Positions 42,377 to 51,967 of a stretch of DNA of 64,000 bases are shown here, piece by piece (position 1 is the stretch's first letter; each line of letters opens with the position of its first letter). This DNA comes from Astragalus membranaceus (taxonomy: Eukaryota > Streptophyta > Magnoliopsida > Fabales > Fabaceae), in NCBI GenBank assembly GCA_039519185.1, contig CM076847.1, forward strand, positions 46,755,708 through 46,819,707, in the 5' to 3' direction. A program made the position numbers and the translations under genes. The notes below the pieces were generated by a model, which was given only the letters and a program-made list of their open reading frames with translations, did no database searches and was not told the DNA's origin.

Positions 42377-43055
42377 TTAGGATATTTTGGATAAAAGAGA
42401 TGGATTACCAGCCACACAATCAGAAGCTCCAGTGTCCATAATCCAGAAGTCAACAGGTGATGATTGAGAGTAACATACTGTAGAATTACAAGAATGAGCA
42501 ACTGTTGTCGATGATGAAGCCTGGGAAGCCTTATACTGGAGGAATAACTTATACTCCTCATCAGAAAGAACATTTTGTTTAGTGTTTCTCTGTTCAAAAT
42601 CATTAACCTGAGTCACATTTACTGGTTTCTCTGGAAAGCCATGAAGGGAATAACATTTGTCTTCAGTATGATCAGGTCTCTTACAATAAGTGCACTGAGG
42701 ACGACCTCCAACACGACCTCCTCGACCACCCCCACGACCACAACCGCGTCCGCCACGACCTGCATAATTAGAAACAAGATCAGAGGACTCTATGCCTGTT
42801 TGGGATCCATTGCCCCCAGATCCTTCTAGACTAGGAAGGCGTATAAGACGTCTGATAAGATCCTCTGTGAAGGGAATATTTGATGTAGAAAGAATGTTGC
42901 TCCGGACTGACTCATACTTTTGATGGAGACCATGAAGAACATAGATCATACACACATTATCTAGTTTCTCAAGCATCTTCTTCGAGTCAGTGTCGGTCAC
43001 AAGGAGCTTGAACTCATTGACTGCTGACTGAGCTTTAATTAGCATAAGTCGTGAT
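42377..43055 (-). pseudogene. Copia gag second half, nucleocapsid and protease
   Basis: It includes KAQSAVNEFKLLV, a glycine/arginine-rich basic stretch (GRGGRGCGRGGGRGGR), a zinc-knuckle-like CTYCKRPDHTEDKCYSLHG, and the protease DFWIMDTGASDCVAGN. A TAA at 42377-42379 breaks the frame. Upstream, a frameshift near 43035-43055 separates it from the first gag half. Confidence 0.9.
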
Positions 43056-43448
43056 GTTATCTTCTGTCATCTGAAGAGTGGCTAAACTATGAATAACACC
43101 ATAGAGGCATTGGATATCATTAGAGTAAACATTCTTAGCCTTATGCCAAATATCGTAACAAGTGGTGTATGAGCGATAGTGGACAAGCAAGGAGGGTTCA
43201 ATGGTTTGCCACAAAAGGGGGACTAATTGACAATCTCCTTGTTCCCAATCTGGACGCAAATCTTTTTCAATATCAGTAGAATTCTTAGTGAGGTGATCTA
43301 AGAGTTTTTGTCCAAGGAACCACATTAAGACGGAAGCCGATCAATTTAAATAATTATCACCGTTGAGTTTCTCTGATGTTATAGAGGGATTACCAGAGAA
43401 AACATAAGACACAAGATTGTTACCCGAAGATCCAGAAGCTGAACTCAT
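43035..43448 (-). pseudogene. gag: Copia gag first half
   Basis: It starts ATGAGTTCAGCTTCTGG at 43448 (MSSASGSSGNNLVSYVFSGN), with a copia gag motif EKLNGDNYLN. A TGA (43341-43343) replaces the Trp normally next (NYLNW). The frame then continues SASVLMWFLGQKLLDHL, LLWQTIEPSLLVHY and DIWHKAKNVYSND to the frameshift. Confidence 0.85.
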
Positions 43449-43763
43449 CTTTGAAAACCAAGAGAATAAAAAAAACTGACAGAAACGGTACCAAAACGAG
43501 CAAACAGTGTAAAAAAAACTTTCAATAGTACCAAAAGGAGTAAGAACCAGCATAAAACGAGACCCTCTTCTCAAAAACTATCAGAACAGAGAGATCGGGA
43601 GATTCCGAGCAGAACAGAGCGGTGGAACGCACGCACCGGTGAGGCTGTTTTGACTGTTGGCGCGCGTGAGAGCGCGTGACAAAGGCTACGGTGACGAAGT
43701 TTCGGTGGTGGGCCGATTTGACTGAGGTGATTCTGATGGTGGGAGTCCCCTACCACCTAGGGC
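43449..43763 (-). other. Copia 5' leader (between primer site and gag), interrupted
   Basis: This is non-coding leader of the expanded copia element. It continues at 51613-51697 beyond the Athila/Tat-like insertion and leads to the primer site and 5' LTR. Confidence 0.7.
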
Positions 43764-45187
43764 TGTGATAACTCTTAAAAATAAGAGTTATTAATGCCCA
43801 AACAAATAAGAATTAAACTTGTTCAATGGTAGTTTGTGCAAATAAATGGAGTATTTCTATATAATTTAATATAAAAGTGTTCGTAGTGTTTAAAATGTAT
43901 TTTGGGCACTTTTGGTGCCATTTTGTGGGATTTCACTATTTATTTAGTTGTGCGGGAATATTTAGCTCAGGTGCTGTGGCGAATGCTGTGGTAGCACGAG
44001 AGCAGCTGAGGGCGTAGAAAAAGGAATTAAAGTGGTCTCGGGTGTTAAAGTGAAGAAAATAGTGTTTTGTCCTATGTACGGGTGTGCAAAAAGGAATCTG
44101 CACATTAATTTGCCTTGGCCCAATTGGTACTTAGAGAGAGAAATTAATATAAAAGGAAAGGCTTAAACTAAAAAGAAGACGCCTCCACTCATCCATAACC
44201 TCCATCCACGAAACCCTAGCAGCCGCCATCACCCCATCTTCATCCATTCCACCTCCATCACGTTTTCGGTACCAAAACTCCAATTTTCGGAGCTGAGAAT
44301 TCACATTCTGCAGCACTGTTTTTCAGCAGCACAGCACAGATTCGGTGGAGCAGATTGACAGCACTGGAAGCTTATTTTGAGTTCCAATTTGTTTGTAGTT
44401 CCTTCCCTCCTCTGTGTATCCATTATCTACGCTGTAATTGTGATTATCATGACTTCATTTGGGGTAACTAGGTACTACTTTGTCATGTCTACCCTCATTA
44501 TGAGCTAGATCCTTTTAAGTCAAGACTATGTGATGTATTTTGGAACCAAATGGTTTGTGTTGTGATTAATGTTTGATGCTTCATTAACTTGTGCGATTTA
44601 ATGTCATACACTTTTTTTGAACTTGATCACTTTAATTAGGGTAACGCGATTTAATTTCTGGAAAGGATTAAATTGCTGATTTCACAAGTTAATATAGTTT
44701 GAAAGGTAATAGGAATATTACTTTTTCCTAGTGAAGGATAGCAATATGAAGCTAGGGCTATAGTGTGATCTGAAACATGCTTTACACACTACAGAATGAA
44801 CCCCAATGGGAGCTTAGGAATAAGGAAACCTTGGCAACATTCTGTTACTAGGATTGGAAAATCCACTTTCAATTCTGCGCACTGAATGCTATCACAGCAC
44901 TGACCACAGCACTGAGTTATTTGGGGAAAAATTACTGAACTTAGTCTTAGCTTTTTCTATCCATTTTTACATCTTCTTAATTGCTTTTTACTGTCATTTC
45001 AACTTTAGTTTACTGTCCTAATTATCTTAATCAAAGGTGTTACTTGTTACTTTATTGTCTCACTAACTAGATTGGCTAGATTGGGAATTTGTGAAGTTAA
45101 CCATAATCAATCCTCGTGGGAACGATCTCAACTTATCACTTTATTACTTGTTCGACTGTGTATACTTGCACACGTTTTTGCACAACA
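43764..45187 (+). repeat. 5' LTR of the Athila/Tat-like element
   Basis: It is 1424 bp. It lacks 56 bp present in the 3' LTR (about 50479-50534), lost between two AAT copies. A run of several percent substitutions relative to the 3' LTR marks an older insertion than the gypsy at 31078. Confidence 0.85.
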
Positions 45188-45193
45188 AGTTTT

Positions 45194-45210
45194 TGGCGCC
45201 GTTGCCGAGG
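45194..45210 (+). other. Primer binding site, tRNA-Asp type
   Basis: TGGCGCCGTTGCCGAGG lies 6 nt after the 5' LTR. Relative to the tRNA-Asp complement it carries one change in the last four bases. Confidence 0.8.
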
Positions 45211-45391
45211 ATTGAAAATGTTGATTTTCATGAATTTTTCATTTTTGCTAGTTTAGTTATTTGAGATTCTATCCATTTTGTGTGTTTGTTATTAGGAGCA
45301 ACATTTCTATTTTGTATTGTGTTGTTCTTGATATTCTTAGTATTACTAATTGTGTTTGTGCTTTTGTGAAAGAAAAAAAAAACCTCTATCC

Positions 45392-45976
45392 ATGGAACGT
45401 TGGTATTTTGACTCTATGCAAGCAAGAAGTTTCCAAGTCCAACCACAAACTTTCAGGTGCGGTTGCTATGGAGGTGATTATGAAGGGGGATGTTTTGAGA
45501 CAAGTTTCACGCCCGTGACTGCCCAAAATGTGAATTGTGCCATGCAAAATTTCATATTGGAGCAAGAGACATACTCTCTAGCTCAAACCGAAGGATTCCA
45601 TGAGAACATCTCCAACTTCCAAGAATTGGTGGCTCAATCCCTTGAGGCTACCAAGGTGGATAATGACAACTTTCAAGTGTCATGCAAGAATATAGAGGCT
45701 CACATTAGAACAATTGTGGAGCATCTAAATGAAGAGCGTTGTATTGAAGAAGTGGTTGAGCTAGAAGAAAAGATTTGTGTTGGAGAGGTGGTTGAGCAAG
45801 AAAAAGAGAGTGTAGAGTTGGTAAATGAATGTGTCCATTTGGAAGTAGTGGAAGAAAAAGAAAAAAAGAATGTAGTAGTAGTAGTAGAAGTAGAACAAAA
45901 AGAAAAAGAAAAAAATAGTGAGAAGGAAGAGAAGCCAAGGGTGAGGCGTGAACATTTAAAACCCAACCCGTGGTAA
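45392..45976 (+). CDS. ORF of the non-autonomous element, function unknown
   Basis: From ATGGAACGTTGG (MERWYFDSMQARSFQ) the frame gives about 194 codons. The N-terminal part has a Cys/aromatic cluster (TFRCGCYGGDYEGGCFETSF), then a region likely to be helical, then a strongly charged Glu/Lys/Val-rich end (EEKEKKNVVVVVEVEQKEKEK) and PRVRREHLKPNPW before TAA. The in-frame upstream Met at 45350 is possible, but the later Met follows a purine tract and starts a more protein-like sequence. No retroviral domain is recognised. It may be a shortened Gag or a protein acting in trans; both are speculation. The downstream frame from 45970 looks like its continuation after a one-base shift. Confidence 0.5.
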   Translation: MERWYFDSMQARSFQVQPQTFRCGCYGGDYEGGCFETSFTPVTAQNVNCAMQNFILEQETYSLAQTEGFHENISNFQELVAQSLEATKVDNDNFQVSCKNIEAHIRTIVEHLNEERCIEEVVELEEKICVGEVVEQEKESVELVNECVHLEVVEEKEKKNVVVVVEVEQKEKEKNSEKEEKPRVRREHLKPNPW

Positions 45977-46173
45977 TAGAAGAGAAGAGTCCTCCGCACA
46001 ACAAGTTCCATTTTTCTCAAGAATGGAGGAATTCATATCCCAAATGCTTAGTTGTTGGGGCATGGGAACACTTGCTTCCCTATGCCAATTACATGGGATT
46101 TCTGCACAAAGGAAGAAAGCGGATGGATGAGATCTTCTTCTTGTCATATTACCCACCACAACATGTGTGTTAA
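45970..46173 (+). pseudogene. Probable shifted C-terminal part of the same ORF
   Basis: Overlapping in another frame, it reads EEKSPPHNKFHFSQEWRNSY, PKCLVVGAWEHLLPYANYMG and FLHKGRKRMDEIFFLSYYPP before a stop. The sequence is compositionally protein-like and would follow naturally if one base were gained or lost near 45960. The family is not recognised. Confidence 0.45.
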
Positions 46174-46203
46174 AGGGGCAAGTCTAGCTAAACACTATAA
46201 ATT

Positions 46204-46229
46204 AAGCGCTGCTGGGAGGCAACCCAGAT
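46204..46229 (+). other. Conserved-looking stem-loop after the ORF
   Basis: AAGCGCTGCTGGGAGGCAAC continues with CCAG and forms CTGGG (46212-46216), loop AGGCAA, CCCAG (46223-46227). It lies just downstream of the ORF end. From memory, similar TGGGAGGCAACCCA motifs follow gag in other plant Athila/Tat-like elements. Its role is unknown. Confidence 0.5.
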
Positions 46230-47589
46230 TCTAACCTTTTTAGTTTCTATTTTTTGTTCATTATCATTTTTAGGACTCAAATTGGTGGGATGGATGCTGT
46301 TTTGGGGTTAATTTTTCCTATTTTGGAGCTGTTTCTGGTGTTATGCATTGTGCAGTATTTTAACAAATGCTGTCACAGTGCCAAATAGCACCATTTGCAA
46401 CACAAATACTCAGCATAGTGGTGCTGCCGAAGCTGCTGAAGAAGGTGAAAAAGCCAATCCGAACTTGGAAATCGTGGGGGAGACTATGGCAATGAAGCCT
46501 ATGACCATTTTTGAATCCCGAAGGAGTGCCAGGCTAAATTCAGAGAAATAATCCCACCCTTTGTTATTTGTTTTTGTCATTTCTATTCTATTTTGTTAGT
46601 GCTGTCCTGTTTAGTTTATTTTTCTGTTGCTGTCATGTTCTTAATTTTCTGTTCTGTGCTGTCTGTAAAGCTGTCACAGCAGCTGTTAATGCATAACGAA
46701 AATATAAATTTTAAGCTCTAAGTACCAAGGCAGAACCCAATGAGGATAGCCAGAATTGGTGTTACCTTAGAATTCTGAATGAAATAGCCTAGCCCCTATA
46801 GTATACACTTAACTCTTGTATTTTGGAAATAGGTGAAAGGCTTTTTGTAACGCCCAAATAATTTAATTATTTATTTAATTAAATTATTTAGGTATTTTAT
46901 TAGCATAGTTATATTTAATAACTAACAAAATGATGTTTTATTCAAATTAGGGAGTGGTGCCTAGTAGTTAGCTGATTAGTGGACGGGGGCCCGTGATCCA
47001 CGAGCCCAAGGCTTAGGCGCATGAAGGGGGTGTTGGGTAGGGTTAGTCATTCGCATTTTTTGAGAAAGAAAGAAAGTTGCGAAGAGGAGAAGAGAGAAAG
47101 GTAGGGGACGGCACGCACAAGGAGCAAGAGGAGAGAAGTCGTGTTGCGGTGGTTCTTTGGAGCTTACGTACAAGGAGATCTCGCGTTCGGCAAACCTAAG
47201 GTAAGGGTGGGTTCTATCCTTATAATAGGGTATATGATGGGGATTATGTGGGAGATAGGACCTATGTCGTTCTTTGATCTTATTTAGTGTTGATTGTTGA
47301 TGTTAGAACATATTCATGATGTTTGAATTTGGTGCTTGATGATTGGTCTTGGTGAAATTTGGTGTTTGGATGTTGTTTGGTGCGAATTGGTGTTGTTGTT
47401 GGGTTGCTGGAAACGGCGCCCTGCCCCTGGGCGCCGTGGCAGTGTTGTGGTTGTTCCCTGCTGGAGGCGCCCTGCTGCTGGGCGCCAAGCCAGTGTTGCC
47501 TTTGTTGCTGATTTTGGCGCCCTAGGCGCCCAGTCATGATGTTCCTGTTTGTTGTGCTGGATGTGGCGCCTTAGGCGCCCAGTGTTGCT

Positions 47590-48130
47590 TTCCTGGTTGC
47601 TGGAGTTGGCGCCCTAGGCGCCCAATGCTGTTGCTGTCTCAGGCGCCCTGTTGCTGGGCGCCAAGCCTGATGTTGTTGTTGCTGTCTCAGGCGCCCTGTT
47701 GCTGGGCGCCAAGCCTGATGTCGTTGTTGCTGTCTCAGGCGCCCTGTTGCTGGGCGCCAAGCCTGATGTTGTTGTTGCTCTCTCAGGCGCCCTGTTGCTG
47801 GACACCAAGCCTGATGTTGTTGTTGCTGTCTCAGGCGCCCTGTTGCTGGGCGCCAAGCCTGATGTTGTTGTTGCTGTCTCAGGCGCCCTGTTGCTGAGCG
47901 CCAAGCCTGATGTTGGTGTTGTTGTCTTAGGCGCCCTGCTGCTGGGCGCCAAGTCTGTTTCCGTTGCTGTGGTGTTAGGCGCCCTGTTGCTGGGCGCCAA
48001 GTCTGTTGTGTTGCCTGTTGCGCTAGGCGCCCTGTTGCTGGGCGCCAGCTTCTGTTTTGTTGCTGCCTCACTAGGCGCCCTATTGCTGGGCGCCAGTTTC
48101 TGCCGTGTTGCTGCCTGTCTTGGCGCCATG
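47590..48130 (+). repeat. 48-bp tandem repeats with GGCGCC
   Basis: About ten units start AGGCGCCCTGTTGCTGGGCG (47641, 47689, 47737, 47785, 47833, 47881, 47929, 47977 and flanking partial ones). The 48-bp period is a multiple of three, so both strands yield open frames with 16-residue repeats such as GLAPSNRAPETATTTS. These are artefacts of the repeat. Confidence 0.9.
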
Positions 48131-48365
48131 TTGCTGGACGCCAGTTTCTGTCTTGTTGCTGTTGCTGTTTTTCTTAAAATGGGTGTTGCTGTCACAGTGA
48201 ACAATGTTTGCTGTTTTTCTGAAAAATTGGGTTGTTGTCACGGTGACTAAATGTTGCAGTTTTTCCAAAAACAATGTTGCTGTCACAGGGACCAAATGTT
48301 GCTGTTTTTCCAGAAACAATGTTGCTGTCACAGTAACCGAATGTTGCTGTTTTTCCAAAAAGAAA

Positions 48366-48590
48366 TAGTGTTGCTGTCACTGTAAAATAAAGGTGTTGTT
48401 GCTGTAGAAATAGTGTTGCTGTCACTGTAAAATAAATGTGCTGTTGCTGTAAAAATGGTGTTGCTGTCACTATAAAATAAAGGTGTTGTTGCTGTAAAAA
48501 TAGTGTTGTTGTCACTGTGAAATAAAGGTACTGTTGCTGTAAAATTGGTGTTGCTGTCACTGTAAAATAAACGTGCTGTTTGTTGTAAAT
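48366..48590 (+). repeat. 45-bp tandem repeats
   Basis: Units with GTCACTGTAAAATAAA start at 48376, 48421, 48466, 48511 and 48556, a period of 45 bp. The preceding segment (48170-48360) has related GTTGCTGTCACAG/GTTTTTCC repeats of less regular length. Confidence 0.85.
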
Positions 48591-50132
48591 CTATTGGTGT
48601 TTTGGTGTCGGTGATTGTTGGTGTTATTGGTGATGATGTAACAGGTGATGTGCCTATTTCATGGGCTAAGGTGATGAGTCTATGACCACTAGGTGATATT
48701 GGTGATGTTGCATTAATTGAATGTCTGTTGTTGTAAATTGTTGGTGCATTGTTCATGGTGTCGCATATATTGCATATGCATTAATTGATGATGATGGCTT
48801 CGGCCGTTGGAGCTATAAGTGATGATGGTGATGCTCATATAGGTGATGTTGCCCGTATTGGCTACTTTATTGGTGATGATTGGTACCACATGCATATACC
48901 CGTTGGTGTGGGTTGCATCTCATATACATACTCATGATGTTGGTGTTAATTTTGGTGATTTGAAATTTGATGTTGTTGTGAAGCGGTAGATATAGTGTTG
49001 TAACTCTAGCATATTGCCTATCATTGTTTGAATGTTACCCTTATGTTGGTAACGTGCAGGTGATTGTGAGTGAAGGCATGCCTACCTTCGCTAGTTGAGT
49101 CAGGTGTCGTCCCTCTGATACCTAGCACTCGGGGGGATGAACGCTAGTTCTCTTAGATGTCTTTAGTATTTAATTTTTGAAGTTTATGGTGATGTTTTAA
49201 TTGTTTAATTGAACCTTGATTTTATTCCGCTGCTTGATGATGTTACGTGCTTGGTGTTGCACTGTTTTAATGGAGAAACTTTATTATTGGCGTGTGACGT
49301 TTAACGGTGTAAGTGTAGCATCCCTTGTGGGTGTGTTGAAAACGTTTTGAAAACTCTGATTTTTATTGAAAAATTTTCCGGGTAGAAAAGGGGTGTTACA
49401 CTTTTGCTTAGGTGGAAGTTAGGTGAAAACGTAGCAAGGACCGAAACTGCCTGGAATTTGATAGAAACTGCATGTAGGGTAAAAGTCAAGTTTGGGGGTA
49501 ACCTGCTAGTAGCAAGTCCGGGTGCCATCAAGGTCAAATAATGTAAAAAGAGGGTGCACATTTGCAAAATAAATAGAAAGTCAAAATCAAATAAGTTTCA
49601 CTCTTGCAACAAGGTTTGTTTGGCCACTGTGTAGGGAGGCTGTTTTGTGGCGACACCATTACAGTTTCAGTCGAAGCAGTGGTCAAGCTAATCGGAAAAA
49701 AAAAAGAGAAAAGAAAAAAAAAAGAGGTGTGCACCACTCTAGTACCAATTGTAATCAAGTTGTATGGCCTAGTTTCAGTGTATAATTTTAAGAGGGCTAC
49801 CCTTGTGTGAATCATTGAAAACTCTGCTTGTAGCTATTGAGAAGGAAGGGCAATGTAGGAAATTCTAAATAGGATCCGAAGCCAAGCCTAGTAAATGTTG
49901 GAGTCTATGGAAGGAGTGAAAGAGAACACACACACACACACCAAAGCTAGGGGAAAAAGCTATGATTTCAGAAATTGCTAAGGGTTCTAAATGTGTTATG
50001 TTTGAGGGGAAAGCCTTGATAAAAATAGAGCTGTGCCGGAACTGTTTTGAATGCTGTTAACTGCTGTTGTGCTCTGCTTTATGCTGTTTAGGTGTCATTA
50101 CTTGAGGACAAGCAATGGTTCAAGTTTGAGGG

Positions 50133-51612
50133 TGTGATAACTCATAAAAATAAGAGATATTTATGTCAAAACAAATGAGAATTAAACTTGTTCAATGGTA
50201 GTTAGTGCAAATAAATGGAGTATTTCTATATAATTTAATATAAATGTGTTCGTAGTGTTTAAAATGTATTTTGGGCACTTTTGGTGCCATTTTGTGGGAT
50301 TTCACTCTTTATTTAGTTGTGCAGAAATATTTAGCTCAGGTGTTGTGCCAAATGCTGTGGTAGCACGAGAGCAGCTGAGGGCGTAGAAAAAGGAATTAAA
50401 GTGGTCCCGGATGTTAAAGTGAAGAAAATAGTGTTTTGTCCTATGTACGGGTGTGTAAAAAGGAATCTGCACATTAATGGGCCGCAAAAAGACAAACTTT
50501 CCTTGCTTTTTGGGTTGCCAGCACTTTTCAGAATTTGCCTTGGCCCAATTGGTACTTTGAGAGAGAAATTAATATAAAAGGCAAGGCTTAACCTAAAAAG
50601 AAGACGCCTCCACTCATCCATAACCTCCATTCACGAAACCCTAGAAGCCGCCATCACCCCATCTTCATCCATTCCACCTCCATCACGTTTTCGGTACCAA
50701 AACTTCAATTTTCGGAGCTGAGAATTCACATTCTGCAGCACTGTTTTTGAGCAGCACATCACAGATTCGGTGGAGCAGATTGACAGCACTGGAAGCTTAT
50801 TTTGAATTCCAATTTGTTTGTAATTCCGTCCCTCCTCTGTGTATTCGTTATCTACGCTGTAATTGTGATTATCATGACTTCATTTGGGGTAACTAGGTAC
50901 TACTTTGTCATGTCTACGCTCATTATGAGCTAGATCCTTTTAAGTCAAGACTATGTGATGTATTTTGAAACCAAATGGTTTGTGTTGTGATTAATGTTTG
51001 ATGCTTCATTAACTTGTGCGATTTAATATCATACACTCTTTTTGAACTTGATCACTTTAATTAGGGTAACGTGCTTTAATTTCTGGAAAGGATTAAAGTG
51101 CTGATTTCACAAGTTAATATAGTTTGAAAGGTAATATGAATATTACTTTTTCCTAGTGAAGGATAGGAATATGAAGCTAGGGCTATAGTTTGATCTGAAA
51201 CATGCTTTACGCACTACAGAATGAACCCCAATGGGAGCTTAGGAATAAGGAAACCTTGGCAACATTCTGTTACTAGGATTGGAAAATCGACTTTCAATTC
51301 TGCGCACTGAATGCTATCACAGCACTGACCACAACACTGAGTTATTTGGGGAAAAATTACTGAACTTAGTCTTGGCTTTTTCTATCCATTTTTACATCTT
51401 CTTAATTGCTTTTTACTGTCATTTCAACTTTAGTTTACCGTCCTAATTATCTTAATCAAAGGTGTTACTTGTTACTTTATTGTCTCACTAACTAGATTGG
51501 CTAAATTGGGAATTTGTGAAGTTAACCATAATCAATCCTCGTGGGAACGATCTCTACTTATCACATTATTACTTGTTCGACTGTGTATACTTGCACACAT
51601 TTTTGCACAACA
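50133..51612 (+). repeat. 3' LTR of the Athila/Tat-like element
   Basis: It is 1480 bp, complete relative to the 5' LTR. It is preceded by CAAGTTTGAGGG as polypurine tract and followed by copia leader sequence. Confidence 0.85.
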
Positions 51613-51697
51613 AGCTCCCTAACATTTTTGGACTGACGGGACGGCTAGGGTTTTTTAAGAACTTTGATGACCTACTGACTGTAGGCTCTAGATACCA

Positions 51698-51878
51698 TGT
51701 TAGAGTAGGAGACACGATATTGGTCACGCAGTTCGGCCAATTGTTGCCTACGTCTGCGACTACAGAGCAGCTGTAGTTCCGTCTTATTAATTGTATATTT
51801 TTGTATTGAGTACAATAACTAATGAGATTAAATAGGCTACTCTATATGAAAACCTAACGGGCTTGGTAAATAGCTCGA

Positions 51879-51942
<64 letters not shown>

Positions 51943-51967
51943 CTACTATTTACAACATATCTCAACA
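51698..51967 (-). repeat. 5' LTR of the expanded copia element, with (AT)n
   Basis: It is 270 bp from TGTTAGAGTAGG to ATATCTCAACA. An (AT)n tract occupies 51883-51934. The minus-strand primer site adjoins at 51685-51697. Confidence 0.8.

Larger units (their letters stand above)
46846..49400 (+). mobile_element. Solo LTR of a Ty3/gypsy element, target duplication CTTTT
   Basis: It starts TGTAACGCCC and ends AAAGGGGTGTTACA, with CTTTT at 46841-46845 and 49401-49405. It is 2555 bp with no coding. It carries a GGCGCC array with 48-bp period (47590-48130), a 45-bp repeat array (48366-48590) and the pyrimidine block shared by the other gypsy LTRs (about 49030-49140). It is nested in the Athila/Tat-like element, itself nested in the copia element. 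Confidence 0.9.
43764..51612 (+). mobile_element. Non-autonomous Athila/Tat-like LTR retrotransposon
   Basis: LTRs start TGTGATAACTC (43764 and 50133) and end TTTTTGCACAACA (45187 and 51612). The primer site TGGCGCCGTTGCCGAGG (45194-45210) is complementary, with one mismatch, to the 3' end of tRNA-Asp, the primer of Athila-type elements. The 3' end has the signature CTTGAGGACAAGCAATGGTT, then CAAGTTTGAGGG before the LTR. No protease, RT, RNase H or integrase was found. Without the solo LTR at 46846-49400 the internal part is about 2.4 kb with one small ORF. Flanks AGGGC and AGCTC are not a clean target duplication. LTRs differ by several percent. Confidence 0.85.
26372..51967 (-). mobile_element. 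Ty1/copia element expanded by three nested insertions
   Basis: LTRs begin TGTTAGAGTAGGAGACACG at 26372 and 51698. The right LTR ends ATATCTCAACA at 51967. Flanks AGTTA and TGTTA agree in 4 of 5 bases. A degenerate tRNA-iMet primer site (GCTCTAGATACCA, 51685-51697) makes the right LTR the 5' one. Coding pieces on the minus strand run gag (43448 down), protease, integrase, RT, RNase H (to 26613), each resuming in phase or nearly so across insertions at 26764-29084, 31078-41463 and 43764-51612. Without these the element is about 5 kb. Multiple stops and frameshifts show it is the oldest layer of this block. Confidence 0.9.

Noticed and set aside
45700..46020. Minus-strand Ser/Thr/Phe-rich frames
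   Set aside because: Complement of the Glu/Lys-rich ORF on the + strand.
47571..48250. Frames of 166-199 codons with 16-residue repeats
   Set aside because: Produced by the 48-bp repeat period, a multiple of three, inside a solo LTR.
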